64,000 bases of DNA from Gnetum montanum (lineage: Eukaryota; Streptophyta; Gnetopsida; Gnetales; Gnetaceae). Numbering within the stretch: the stretch's first letter is position 1; each line of letters begins with the position of its first letter. Location: assembly GCA_015680685.1 (NCBI GenBank), contig MNCI01038320.1, positions 96,039 through 160,038 on the forward strand, written 5' to 3'. Below are positions 1 to 11,600 of this stretch, piece by piece. The translations under genes and the position numbers were made by a program. The notes beneath the pieces were generated by a model, which ran no database searches, had not been told where the DNA came from, and saw nothing but the letters and a program-made list of their open reading frames with translations.

Positions 1-540
1 TGATGATCATGTCTATGCTCATTGTGATGTCTTTGATTTTGCACTTAGGTTTGATTTCTATCTTTGTCTTGAGCTCATAATGAAGCTCTATCTCTATACC
101 TACATTCATCTTCATTAAAACTAGATTTTGAAGAGGAAGAGGAAGATGAGGAGCTAGAAGAATCACCATAGCTTCTATAGTTCTTCCCATGGTCCCTTAA
201 TTTATCTTGTCTATGTTTAGAGGAGGTCCTAGGCCCTAAAGCCCTCCTTGATCTAGGACATACTTCATCTCCTCTATGATTTTCTGCACCAGTTGAACGT
301 AGTCTTTAAGTGTAGTAAGGATCTAAATGAGCATAGGAAACTCCTATTTGAGGTTGTTCACTGCAATTTTCTTTAGTACATATCCTATCATTTCTCCTAC
401 AAGTGTTCTCATCATATGATGCATTATGGGTCCTATGTGAAGAAGACATGGTTTTTCCTGATAATGTGTGTGACTTAAAATGTTAATGTTTTCTAAAAGA
501 TAGATCGTTACTAACTTTACAATAATCATGTATAATATGA
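1..540 (-). pseudogene. Ty3 retroelement 5' coding remnant
   Basis: Broken minus-strand coding sequence directly downstream (in minus orientation) of a PBS and LTR, so it occupies the gag position of a Ty3 element. One stretch from 529 down to 344 is open for 61 codons, then two in-frame stops follow. After a frame change a Ser/Arg-rich stretch lies at about 290-80, with ten consecutive Ser codons near 150-120 followed by an acidic and basic patch. I cannot recognise a standard gag fold or a zinc knuckle. The gag assignment rests on position, not on a motif. The element continues to the left of the window. Confidence 0.45.
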
Positions 541-562
541 CTAATCTAGATAACTAGCACCA

Positions 563-581
563 TCCCTAGCAACAACATCAA
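563..581 (-). other. Degenerate Ty3 primer-binding site
   Basis: On the minus strand this reads TTGATGTTGTTGCTAGGGA. It matches the plant Athila/Tat-type PBS (TGGCGCCGTTGCCGGGGA) if most differences are C-to-T or G-to-A transitions, as expected after methylation decay. It sits immediately inside the LTR that ends at about 582, the correct place for a PBS in a minus-strand element. Confidence 0.55.
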
Positions 582-1430
582 TGATAAGCGACGAGGTACC
601 CCTACATCCAACAATACAAATCATAAGCGTTCATGCACGATCTAATCAAATTCCATGAATGGGACTAGTTGTGCATCTAAATCATTATGCCTTGATCATA
701 GTTCACTATCTTCCCACTTAGACTAGTGGTAGCTTTGTCATGTATGGTTTAGTCCAAAGTGAGGCATATGATAGTTGATGTTGTTTGACCCCAAGTGACT
801 CCTATTGATAATAAATAAATTAATTGATTAAGCTAATTCACAATGAAAAGTAAATTCTAGACTAGCCTACGAGTGATGAGTGTCCATTTTTAACCTTTCA
901 TACACGTCTTGAATCCACATATACACTACTGGGATTACCATGTGCTATGCTGCTGGGCGAACCAACCAAATACATATTTAAACTCAAAATTGGTCACGCT
1001 CATTCCACCAATTCATTAACATGCATGGAAATGTAAATATTAACTAAGTACATGGAATATAAATTACATTAAAAGTAAATTTATTGTAATTCAAAGTTCT
1101 GTAATGAATAAGAATCAATCTTGATCTTATTGTCATTCATGGAATGTGTCCAAGTACCACTCAAATAAGACTTTATACAGCTAACTTAAATCCACTCTAT
1201 GGGCACTCACCGACTATTCTCTAAGATTACAGAATAAAACTACAAGAGTTTGACTACTTTATTAACAAAACTATGAAAAACTAATGTCCAAACCATGCAC
1301 CCACGTGCTATATTTATAGGTTGGCCCATACCCCCTGATATTGGATATTCGATAATGCATCTAGGGGTCTGATATCAAGAATTTGATATCAGAGCCAAGC
1401 AAATCATGACTCATCATTGGGCTAAAAGTA
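582..1430 (-). repeat. 5' LTR of minus-strand Ty3 element
   Basis: The LTR contains a minus-strand TATA box (TATAAATA, complement of 1311-1318). Downstream are elements shared with LTRs at 34.5-34.8 kb and at the window end: an ACTCTTGTAGTTTT-like block, GTGCCCA, and a decayed form of TCTTTATTCGAGCA at 1157-1170. The inner border is set by the PBS at 563-581. The outer border near 1430 is approximate because no second LTR or target duplication is visible. Confidence 0.55.
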
Positions 1431-1599
1431 ATTAGGTTAGGGCAAGGTGTTAAGTAGGTTTCAAACAAAATTACTTCACTATTAATCATTTAGTTACTCT
1501 TAGACATTATGAGATGTTTGTAAATATACCTAATAAAAAAGTTCTTAGTTATTTTATTAATATTGCAAAAGCATGTGATTTAATGATTCATACAAATGC

Positions 1600-2040
1600 A
1601 CTTACATACAATTAGCATTCATTTAGATTTGATTGCAGTAACTCTAAGATTGTATGAGGAAGTGATTATTGAAATTATAGATAATAATTCAAGAAAAAAT
1701 TTCAATTCTAGGGCAAAATTAGGGTTTAACAAAGTTGTCCACTTTATCCAACTCTCTTTGGTATCTTTAATGATAAAATGCATAAATAGTTGTGCAATGG
1801 GCAAGGTAGTCATGTTATTAAAATTGGATATCAAGTAGAGAATCTTCCTTTATATGCAAATGATGTAGCCTTGATCTTCAATACTATAGGAGGCATGCAA
1901 AATATTTGGCAAATTTTAGAAAATTATTATCATTCATTTGGTCTTCAAGTGAATGTAGATAAAACTAAATTGATGATCTAGGGTACTGTTGTCACATTTA
2001 GCCATTTCATGGAGCAGGCTTCAATTACTTAAGAATTTGT
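1600..2040 (+). pseudogene. LINE reverse transcriptase fragment (5' half of split LINE)
   Basis: Broken non-LTR reverse transcriptase. Reading across one frameshift gives a RLYEEVI-type stretch, a decayed GVKQGCPLSPTLFGIF motif (seen as QSCPLYPTLFGIF at about 1728-1770), and the catalytic box as LPLYANDVALI at about 1845-1880 (family: YADD; here YAND, so one catalytic Asp is lost). This is followed by GLQVNVDKTKLMI at about 1940-1978, the usual block after the active site. Stops are present. The matching C-terminal part of such an ORF2 is found at 5.3-6.3 kb, so the LINE appears interrupted by about 3.3 kb of other DNA. Confidence 0.75.
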
Positions 2041-2599
2041 GAAGAAGTAGCTTGATTTTTAGTTTTAAAAAAAAAAAGAGAATAAGTACACAAAGACATT
2101 CTCATATTTTTAGGAAAAACACATATGAGAAAAGCTTGGTGAGAAGTACAAAATCATCAATATGTTATTCCACTTTACAATTCAATGAGGTTAGTTTATG
2201 AATACTGCAAATTCAGCAGTCCAGGCAGGGTGAAGTATTTCCTCTGTAAAAGTGGAGAATATATTTCTCTATAAGCAAATGCTGCAGAATGAGAGAGGTG
2301 CTTGTATTATTATAAGAAACCATGAGAACAGTTTCATTATTTCACAAGACAGTTTCAAACAATATACTGTGCAAAAGTAAATATTTAAGTGGATAAACAG
2401 GAACAGGTTTCTTCAGCACTTCGTTACTAGAATCCTCATTCTCTGTGAACATTGCTTTGCCAGAAAACAATTACTGAAACTTGCAGCAACAAGATCAAAA
2501 ACCACAAGAAAGAAAAACAAAAACGTAATGATGCTAGTTGCTGGAATTGAGCAAGAAAATGCCAAGAAATCATTTCACATTTCGTCAAACACTTGTCAC
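2041..2599. other. Unassigned spacer inside split LINE
   Basis: A-rich start (A run near 2068-2078), then mixed sequence of moderate GC with no convincing coding frame. On the minus strand a possible splice acceptor and a short Lys/Gln-rich open stretch near 2600-2645 can be seen, but nothing supports it as an exon. Confidence 0.3.
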
Positions 2600-3307
2600 G
2601 GAGGGCTTCTCTGTTCTGCTTTCACAGTGAGCTGCGTTTTCTGAAACAAGGGTTATCAAAAATAAAAAGAACGCAGTCAGTTGCCACGCCTATGCCTTTG
2701 CCTGCAACCCCGGACAGCCGTTTCAACCGCAAACCGTGTTTCAACGTAGAAGACGGCGGATGAGCAGCAGCTGCAGGCGGCAAGAGAAGCAACAACGGAC
2801 AGAGGCATCAAAGTCGGCGGAACGGAGTGGTAAAGAGAAAACGCAGACGGCCGGTGCACACGCTTCTTGAGGGCAGACCTTGACGCAATCAAAGGTAGAA
2901 ACAGTGGCAGGGAGATAATTAGGAAAAACGCAGGAAAGGAGAAGAAAAATGCGGGAGGCCCTAAATCAATTTAGGAGGGCAAACAGAAATTAAAACCCTT
3001 TGTTTTGGGTGCATTGTTTCAGGAAAAATTCCTTTTCTTCCAGCGCGATGGCAAAATCGGATTTCTGTTACAGGAACAGCGACAAACACGCAGACGGCCG
3101 GCGAGCAAAAGCAAGCGAATCCTGCAATAGCAATACCAATCCAGCACGCGGTCGTGGAAAAACCCCAAATTTTGAACCTACTTTTTCTGTATTTTGTCCC
3201 GCGCGTCTGCAGTTGCGCTTATAAAAAAAAACACAAACAGAACACAGCAAGAAATCGGTGATAATCATGCCCAATGTTAACACCTTCGATGCAGCAATAT
3301 TCCTTAT
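2600..3307 (+). promoter_or_regulatory. GC-rich promoter-like island with TATA box
   Basis: Clearly richer in GC and CpG than the AT-rich surroundings. A TATA-like CTTATAAAAA occurs at about 3219-3228, some 80 bases before the first ATG of the 52-codon ORF at 3308. Several 60-90 codon open frames exist here on both strands, but they overlap each other and look like chance frames in GC-rich DNA. The reading as promoter plus 5' UTR is inference from spacing. Confidence 0.35.
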
Positions 3308-3466
3308 ATGGCGGCTGAGCCTTCTCATGCGTGGCAGTTGCTAAGTAACGATTTTTGGTATGATGAATTAGTTGCAGGATCGATGGCTTCGCCTTCGGGC
3401 TCGTATTTTCGGTATTCCGAATTTTTCTCTCATAAAGTTAATCACCACTACTTTGGGGAAGATTAA
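3308..3466 (+). CDS. Truncated gene 5' end, 52-codon ORF, unknown product
   Basis: Open frame of 52 codons beginning MAAEPSHAWQLLSNDFWYDE and containing a second Met (MASPSGSYFRYSEFFSHK) 26 codons on. Its GC-rich codon use resembles the island upstream, whereas the last ten or so codons run into AT-rich sequence and a TAA. This is what is expected if exon 1 of a gene was cut by an insertion near 3440. A TATA-like motif lies about 80 bases upstream. I do not recognise the protein. It could also be a chance ORF or captured gene DNA inside a mobile element. Confidence 0.35.
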   Translation: MAAEPSHAWQLLSNDFWYDELVAGSMASPSGSYFRYSEFFSHKVNHHYFGED

Positions 3467-4930
3467 ATTAGATTTTATTAACATCACTATAACCCAGGGG
3501 TATTTCATTTAGGAATTTGGAAATTAAATAAGCTAAATTAACCAAATATTTTACTAATGCAAAACTTACAAGTAATCACCCAATAAAATTGCATTAGATT
3601 ACAAATTACATCTTCACTTATCAACCCATGTGTCAAATCCTGCAATAACATACTTTGTTATGAAATATTCATGAAAAACCTTATGAAAGGGAACATATGG
3701 CTATTTATATTTGTAACTAAATTCTAGCATTTTTATCTCTTTGGTGGTTGTAACCATCCAAAATTATTGTTGTAACTTACCTAACTAGTTGGATAAAAAT
3801 CTCCTAGCTTGTTGGGCAAGTAAATTTCTAATTGGATAGTTCAATTACTTAGGAGTAAAGTTAGCTAGGACATTTAGTAAGTAATCTCCTATTGGTTAAC
3901 CAAGTTACTTGGGAGAGAAGTTAGGAGAGATATTTTTAAATATGTAACTTCCCTACCTACCTTGGAATCCTATAAATAGGCTTCAAGGGTCAAGGAGGAA
4001 AGATCATCACACATCAACAAGGAGCATCATCATCACACTTGGAAGATTTGTAAAGAAGATTGTTTGCAAGATGGCTTGCTAGAATAAAGATTTCAGCCTC
4101 TTTGTCATGGTCCTGTGAGTTATGCATTTCATTTTTTGTTTTGTTTAAATTGCTTAGCTAGTGGTTTAGATAGTATCATCCTTGGCAAGTAATTTTGGGA
4201 TTTTTAGATTGCTCTTATTGTTCTTGTTGCCCGATAGAAATTTCTGTTAAAATTTTGCCATAGAAGCGCTAGTGAATAAAAGCCTTAAGAGCATTTTAGT
4301 AGTAAATTTCGTTATTGTGCAACGTTTGGGAACTGCTATTGGGTTGTTGGAAGAGAGCCTCTGTTTGTAGTCACGCCGTGGAACAATTTAGTAGTCGAGA
4401 GGGTTCAGAAAATCTTTGGTATTTTGATGGGACCAGAATAGCTTCTTTATCTTTAAAGTGATTTTCCGTGTTATTTCAATCAGAAATTGTCAAGTCTTTT
4501 AAAGGTTCTGTTTGAATGCAATCGTTGGCATCTATTGTCTAGTCAAAGTGGAGTCTCGTACGTGGTAGTTTACGCAGCGATTTTTGATAGCACAATAGGT
4601 TTGTCTTGAAGATATTGCTTGGTTGAGCCTTGGAAGTTTGAACAATTCGTAGATATTGAATTTGGAATAGCTTTATTGCGAAGTGTTTACTCGTGTCATT
4701 TTACCTTGCTTAAATATTTGAGGTCCACACAAATCTGCTTTCTTTTCTTTTCTGTCTATTTCCATTGAATCTTGCTCTATTTCTAGTTTTCTTGTGGAAC
4801 TATATCTCTCTCTGGGGAAAATTAGGAGTAGATTTGCGGAGTTGTGCTCAAATGTTTATGCAAAATTTTATTTGTTACAAGCAGGTATTATAGGGACCGC
4901 GTAGACTAGGTAGTTTGAACAAAATAGGAA
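3467..4930 (+). repeat. Probable solo or isolated LTR
   Basis: AT-rich non-coding block with the arrangement of an LTR: long U3-like region, TATA box TATAAATA at 3971-3978, and polyadenylation signal AATAAAG at 4083-4089. It sits inside the split LINE next to the truncated ORF. No second copy, PBS or target duplication could be found, so both borders are guesses and its superfamily is unknown. Confidence 0.35.
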
Positions 4931-5280
4931 ATTTACAACAACTCACAGTACTTGATAAAGTTGGATGAATCCCTTTAAGTAAGTCATTGTTAGTTTATAC
5001 ACAACATATACAACGCAATCGTTACATTGCACACAACCGCACGCCGCAACAGCACACGCACATACTCACATTAACTACTGAGTTATTTGGAGGTATCTGG
5101 GCCTTGGTGTTGCCAGAGACCAGCAGGCACCTAAATCCTGTTCGAGGACACTCGTTGGCGGTCGTGTCCCAAACGGTCGCCAACAGGTACAAACAATACC
5201 TTTTATAACTTTTACTTTAGAGATAACAATGTGCAAATAGTATATTCTTTTTGAATATATAGGTTTCATTTCTAAAAACT
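4931..5280. other. GC-richer island with inverted repeat, unassigned
   Basis: A short stretch (about 4990-5190) that is CpG- and CA-rich compared with both sides. It contains GTTGGCG (5154-5160) and its complement CGCCAAC (5178-5184), which could pair around a 17-base loop. The first 60 bases read faintly like a leucine-rich repeat with a stop, too little to call. Confidence 0.25.
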
Positions 5281-6275
5281 AGAAAGTAGAAATTTTTATT
5301 ACATGCAGAAAATCACAAAAGATTTTTGGACAATTACATGTGGGAGAAGTGGATCAAAATTTAAAAAAAAATGCAAAATGCTTTAATGCTTTGTATGCTT
5401 TCAAGAACAAGTGCAATGATTTAAGACTCTAGGCTTGGAATGTTAGAAACCAAATTTTTTAGACAATGATCTATCCTATTATATTATATGGATGTGTTGT
5501 TTGAGAATCTAGACTTGGTGCTAAACTTTGGAAAGATATTGAAAGAGTGGAAAAAATATTTCTCCTTGATGTGTTAAAGGTAAAGATGCAACCACCTTAC
5601 TCAATGTTATTATGTGAATGTGATTTATTACCTTTAGAAGCATAAGCCTTATGCCAATTCATTACATACACTCATAGCTTACATATCTCAAGGCAAGACA
5701 AATTCTTTAAACTAGTTCTTAAGGATTCATGAAATTTTGGTTCATTTTTTCAAAAGATGCAATGATTGAAAAATTGGAATATCTCTTAGGAAGAAGTGCA
5801 AAAAAATCCTAAGCATATTCGTTAAGTAGTCAAGTAAAAGGTTTTAACACAAGTGTGGTCTAATATGGAAGGCCAAAGAAAATTTTATTTATACCATATT
5901 AGATTAATAAATGAGATGTAGAAGCTCACTATCTTTCAGCTACTATTCAAATCAAGTGTCGAAATGTTGTCAGTAAGCTTTGCTTAATTTTTTATTATCT
6001 TAGAATTTGAAGTAGAAGATAGATTCAACTCTTCCTAGAAGAGTGGATTTATAGGCTTTATAGATTAAGAGCCCTTGAAGATGAGTTACATGTGTTTCTT
6101 TCTTGTATTATAACAAAAAACTTGTATGATTTGTTTTTTATGTCTCCATTGGTGCTTAGTTAATTTGTAGAGTATATCTTTATTTTTTGTGAATATGTAA
6201 TATCTATTTAGTAAATCCTATGGGTCTTTAGACATAATAAAGATTCCTTTTATTTTATTTCATAAATAAATAAAA
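5281..6275 (+). pseudogene. LINE ORF2 C-terminal fragment (3' half of split LINE)
   Basis: With stops and frame changes the plus strand gives the C-terminal blocks of a plant LINE ORF2: an ALYAFKNKCNDL region, MIYPIILYGCVV (family: LPVLLYGCEVW), then WKDIERVEKIFLLDVLKVK and PPYSMLLCECDLLPLEA. Later a zinc-binding-type EDELHVFLSC stretch appears near 6080-6105. It ends in an AT-rich, AATAAA-containing tail near 6230-6275. It is the natural continuation of the RT fragment at 1.6-2.0 kb. Confidence 0.72.
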
Positions 6276-6472
6276 TTTTTTAATGATCATGATATAAAAA
6301 ATGATTCAGCCATAACAATATTTCTTTGAGAAGCATAGCTTAGCATCACACGAGTCCCAAAGTTCTTAAGTATTCAAGAGCAAACTCAACAAGGACTATG
6401 CCTTAATATCCTCAAGAATCTATGAGCGCATCAAGAAGTTACAACACATATGTCACCACACATAAGAATCAT

Positions 6473-6657
6473 AAGGATGTCTTGATAACAATAAGATGTT
6501 AGCTTAGTGGTAAGATACTTGACCTAGAAGCTCCAAGTCATGGGTTTAATTCTGGTGGGAAATGTTGAGTTATACAAAGTTCTAATTGGACTATATATCT
6601 TTGGGTGTATCTATGTTTTACTTATTTTGAGTTCCAACAAGGATGCCTTGATAATCA
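6473..6657 (+). mobile_element. tRNA-derived SINE with target-site duplications
   Basis: About 148 bp (6491-6638) with RNA polymerase III promoter boxes: A-box TAGCTTAGTGG near 6500 and B-box-like GGGTTTAATTCTGG near 6542. It is flanked by near-identical direct repeats, AAGGATGTCTTGATAACA (6473-6490) and AAGGATGCCTTGATAATCA (6639-6657). A second copy of the same family lies inverted at 34250-34392, matching through the tRNA-related head and the unrelated tail. The tail is not a simple A run. Confidence 0.75.
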
Positions 6658-8436
6658 TATAAGTAACTAAACTAATGCACCATACATATACATGACATCT
6701 ACGTAAAGCACTACTAAACACAAAAGAGACATCATTCCTTAAGAGAGCTCAGACACATTCCTATACAAGACATGTTCATATACTATATGTATCTAGCCCT
6801 AAACCCCTACTCTATAAACAAAGGGCAAAGCTTGTGCTAAAGGCCAAAGCCCAAGTTGCATGCATATCCTTATGACACAATACATAAAAAATAAAGAATA
6901 TGTAATTTTCAAGGAAAATAATAGTTAAAATAACATGAAACTCAGTAGGATCTCCATACTTTGTCTACCATCTCCATAGTTTGTCTACCATCATTCTGGA
7001 ATAGAGGTAGCATCAAAAGATGTCCATGTGGTTGATGGAATTTAGGAAAGGGCTGACGAGATGGCATCTCTCTTACACCACACTCATGGTGGGTCCAATT
7101 AAAAATTGGTTGTTCAAAATTTAAATTGTTTTTCTAAAAGATGGATCGAAAACACGAACAACGTTGTAGAAAAAGTGGGGAAGAAGTTAAATGATAAAAC
7201 ACAAATAGAAGCTTTTGGAGAATACAAGTTATTGTTATAAATTATAAAGGGTGCTGCATTTCCTAAAAATACTGTATGTTACATTTTAAGTGATGTTTTT
7301 CACCGATGGAAAACTTTTTTACAAAATACTTTGTATTGATTTTTCCTTCAAATGGAAAAGCCAATCCAAAGAACATCATTAAGAATAAGCAACCTTTCAC
7401 ATTTTTTAGGCGGATGATAAAGAAATAGATTTGTTGAAGATAAGGACGAGCCAAAGAAATTTTTGTATTATTGCAGCATAAAGCTTTGCCATTAGAAAGT
7501 AAGTAAAGTGTGGTTTGAAATTGGAAATCAAAAGTAAAAGGGAAGTTAAATGGGTTAAAAAGCACAATAAATTTGTGTAATTGACAAGGTTGAAGGAAAA
7601 AAGGAGTGCCGTGGTAGCAAAAAATGAAATTCACGTTGAAGATTCTTGAATGCTTGTGTTGCAACCAGAAGATTAATGTTGATCATTATCAATCTTTAGG
7701 AATGTGGGCAGGATAAATTGGATGATTGGTGTCATGGCTGATTTCTTGAACCGTGCAGTGGTAGGGCCTGTTACAGTAAATATGCACGATCTTTAGTTGC
7801 TGCAACAACTCTGTTGGCTTTGGACCAGGGCTGGAAATTGATGCCCCTATGCCTAGTTTTCAAGTTTTTAGCCATAAAATAAGTTAAAAATCATGAATAA
7901 CAGTACAACTAAATAGGTATATACCAGTTACCATGTATTTTTGAAATGACCTTACTTAACATTGATGTGTATTGTCAACCCATGTAAACTAGTTAAAATT
8001 AAAGTTAATATACATGTGAATGTTATTCGGTGTTTTGAGGTGTATTTGTTTGCCTCCCTATTGGCTTCAAGGTAAAAGAAAAATAGAGACTACATGTTGG
8101 ATTTTAATTTGTGTTCCAAAGTTCCTTTTTATAAGTTTCTAAACTTTCATCATTTTTAGTTTGAAATTTTTGCCTCTAGGTATATTGACATAATGATTTT
8201 TTTAACAAATATTTGGAAGTGAAACATCATTTTAATTGAACAAGGCTTAGAGTAACAGATGATGATGATACAAGAAATCCAATGTAACTAAGAAAAAAAT
8301 CATATTCAAAAATTAATCCTATAACATGATTTTTGATCTATTGGCATCCTTGGCCACCACCTCTGATCTAGGAATCCTACAGATGTGCAATTAACATTGA
8401 CAAGAAAGCAAGGCATCAATTACATGAATTACATAA
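6658..8436. other. Unassigned AT-rich spacer
   Basis: No supported gene. A 20-bp unit (ATCTCCATACTTTGTCTACC and one variant) is duplicated in tandem at about 6950-6990. A 133-codon minus-strand open frame at 7263-7664 is rich in Phe and Leu, shows no motif I recognise and is probably chance. Sequence near 7680-7860 is slightly more GC-rich but has stops in all frames. Confidence 0.3.
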
Positions 8437-8444
8437 CATTTAAG
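8437..8444. other. Left 8-bp target-site duplication of hAT element
   Basis: CATTTAAG directly before the left end CTATGC. The identical octamer at 13657-13664 follows the right end. Eight base pairs is the hAT duplication length. Confidence 0.75.
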
Positions 8445-8677
8445 CTATGCATCAAAAGAATCCGATTCATGGAAGCGAGGTATCGAGAATTCGTGATTCT
8501 GAACGTGTTTGGGTACGTGTGCCTCAAGAAAAAGTGGGGATGGGTGGGTTCGTAGCTAAGGACATGATAGAAAAAATTTAAATATATTAGGTTTTTTTAA
8601 AAAATTAAATCTCATATATCATAAAAAAATTGTAGAATATAGAACAAGTACAATGTAATTCAAAATATTGTTAATGT

Positions 8678-11600
8678 TTAAAAATTGCATAAAAGATTGC
8701 ATTGAAACATTAAGTATTGAGTCTCATGTGTGTTATAAAATATTTTAGCATTATCATATATATATATANTATTTTGTTCTATGTCATTAATATCATTTGC
8801 ATGGTAATCATCTTCATCAAGGATTGAATCATCAATATTAAGATTCATTGCTTCAGGAACATTAACTAAGTCAGTATAATAACTTTCTCTATCATCAACT
8901 ATTGGAACATCATCATCTTCTAGATTAACATCCCAACGAAGAGTAGGTGATTGCCTATATTTTATTTCCTTTCTTTCTTCCAATCTAATCATGCTATGAA
9001 TAGATACTAATTTTTCGGCTCTTTTTTGGAGTCAGACTATTTCTTTTGATCCGATGAATGAAAGAATATGTTGACCAATTTCTTTCAGTAGTAGAAGAAG
9101 ATGCAACCTACACAAATGATAACAACAAGAATAAATTTTTTCATTGTTAAAAGATTCATTTTATAAATTATTCAAAACTTCATCAATAAACAAACTCATT
9201 TGAAGCTTCAGACCTAATAGCCTACTAATCATGGTGTTTAAAGAATGCATAATGATATATAAAACATCACATTTCATAAATTAATTAAGGAAATTAATAC
9301 GTATTAATATTTGTTATATGTTTAATGAAAAACGTATCGTATTACCTGAGAAAGAAGCTTCACTGCTAAAGTTTGAAGTTTAGGAGTGTCTCCACCATGC
9401 AAACTCCACCATTTAGCTGGATCTTCTTGAGCTATTCCATCCATATCAAGTATAGCATCTTCACATTTAAATGTTTTTGTATGTCCTTTAGTAAATTGAA
9501 GCCATTCCTTTCTAATTAAGCTAGCCTCACAAGGTGAATATAACCATTTAACATATTCTAAAAAGTTTGTTCTTATATCAAAATCATCACAAGACCTTGT
9601 TGGATTTTTATGTCTATGTTTTGAAGAATACCACTTAATATTTAATGCATATGCAACCATATGCAATGGGTATTTGTAACATTCCATCTTTTTAGAATCA
9701 ATGGAAGTAACTAAGCATTATAAAAATCAAGAGAGCTATCCATTTTTATAACCCTTTTTTTAATTTCTGTTAACATATTTTCATAAATTACATAAATTTC
9801 TCTTAATGCAGGTGTATCTGTATTATCATAACGAATGAAATCAACAATAGGTTGTAGCATGCTAACAATCCTCCTACAATATAACAAATACTTATTTTTA
9901 ATAAGATATAAAGATGTAAACAATAAAAAACAAAAAATTATATTTCAAATAAATTATTTCTTACTTCATTTGTTTCCACCACTCATTTGATAAAATCTTT
10001 TCTCTAACACTCTTTCCCATAGTTGTGTTGGCTTCCTCCCAATTCTTTCATTTACTGGTTATAATGATTGTTTGTAATGATTCTTGTATCTCTTACATTC
10101 TCTCCAACATTATGAAATATGAAGCATACCTATTTCACAAAATTTATAATTAGTTTAGCATTAATAAATCAAATTTTTTAGAAACACACAATATATATTT
10201 TTGTATTCTATTACCTTGTTTCTATAGGCTTTTTGAAAGTCTTATTTTTGCTACATTCCCTGAACAAGGAATTTGAATAATGATGATTACAAATGAAAAT
10301 TTGTATGTCTCTTGCATCTATAATAAGCTTTTTCACCTAATCAATTTTACCAATATCACAAAGTGTATTATTTAGAGAATGAACACAACAAGGAGTCCAA
10401 AATATATTTGGATGAATCATTTCTATCATTTTTCCTNNNNNNNNNNNNNNNNNNNNNNNNNNNNNNNNNNNNNNNNNNNNNNNNNNNNNNNNNNNNNNNN
10501 NNNNNNNNNNNNNNNNNNNNNNNNNNNNNNNNNNNNNNNNNNNNNNNNNNNNNNNNNNNNNNNNNNNNNNNNNNNNNNNNNNNNNNNNNNNNNNNNNNNN
10601 NNNNNNNNNNNNNNNNNNNNNNNNNNNNNNNNNNNNNNNNNNNNNNNNNNNNNNNNNNNNNNNNNNNNNNNNNNNNNNNNNNNNNNNNNNNNNNNNNNNN
10701 NNNNNNNNNNNNNNNNNNNNNNNNNNNNNNNNNNNNNNNNNNNNNNNNNNNNNNNNNNNNNNNNNNNNNNNNNNNNNNNNNNNNNNNNNNNNNNNNNNNN
10801 NNNNNNNNNNNNNNNNNNNNNNNNNNNNNNNNNNNNNNNNNNNNNNNNNNNNNNNNNNNNNNNNNNNNNNNNNNNNNNNNNNNNNNNNNNNNNNNNNNNN
10901 NNNNNNNNNNNNATTTAGAGAATGAACACAACAAGGAGTCCAAAATATATTTGGATGAATCATTTCTATCATTTTTCCTCCACGCCTACAAATAGGAGCT
11001 GAATCTGTTATAATTTGAATAATGTTTCTTGAACCAATAGTTGTAATTGTTGTTTCTAATAATTTGGCTTGAAAATTAGAACCTTTTATATTATTAGACT
11101 GTAACATTAAGAAAAAATGGTCCAAGTTGACAACTAATTATAATATTAATTAATAGACATTGATGAATATCAGTCCATCCATCCATTATAATAAAATAAC
11201 CACTTTGCTGCCAAAATTGCTTCCATTCCTCCAACTTTTTCATGCCAAATTCATACCTCTCATCAAGAAGATCATTTTGAATTTTATCTTTTGTTGGAGG
11301 GATATAAGATGGACCTACCATATAAAAATATTAGTTTTACTAATAATTTTAAATAAAAAATGATAATTTAAAATTTAAAAATATTATTCGCTTCAATGGC
11401 ACAACGAATTGCTTCTTTGAATGAAGGAGTACATGCGATTTTGAATGGTAATCCATTTGCATAAAACATTTTTACAATATTGATATTAGTTTTCTTTTAA
11501 CTTGAAAACCTATTTCTGTTTGTTTAAGCACTTTTTCTTTTTGCTGATTGTACAACATCCTTTGTCTCGTTCTTACTTTCCTCTGTTTGAATACTTATAG

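Noticed and set aside
3000-3328. ORFs at 3000-3224 (+) and 3068-3328 (-)
   Set aside because: They overlap each other in GC-rich DNA. The frame starting at 3308 has a better promoter distance and composition.
4921-4990. Leucine-rich repeat fragment
   Set aside because: One weak NLQQLTVLD-like match with a stop; too short to separate from chance.
6491-6570. Candidate tRNA gene
   Set aside because: A and B boxes are present, but the sequence does not fold into a full acceptor stem and cloverleaf. It has target duplications and a second dispersed copy, so it is a SINE.
7263-7664. 133-codon minus-strand ORF as a gene
   Set aside because: Phe/Leu-rich translation of AT-rich DNA, no motif, no promoter or splice context.
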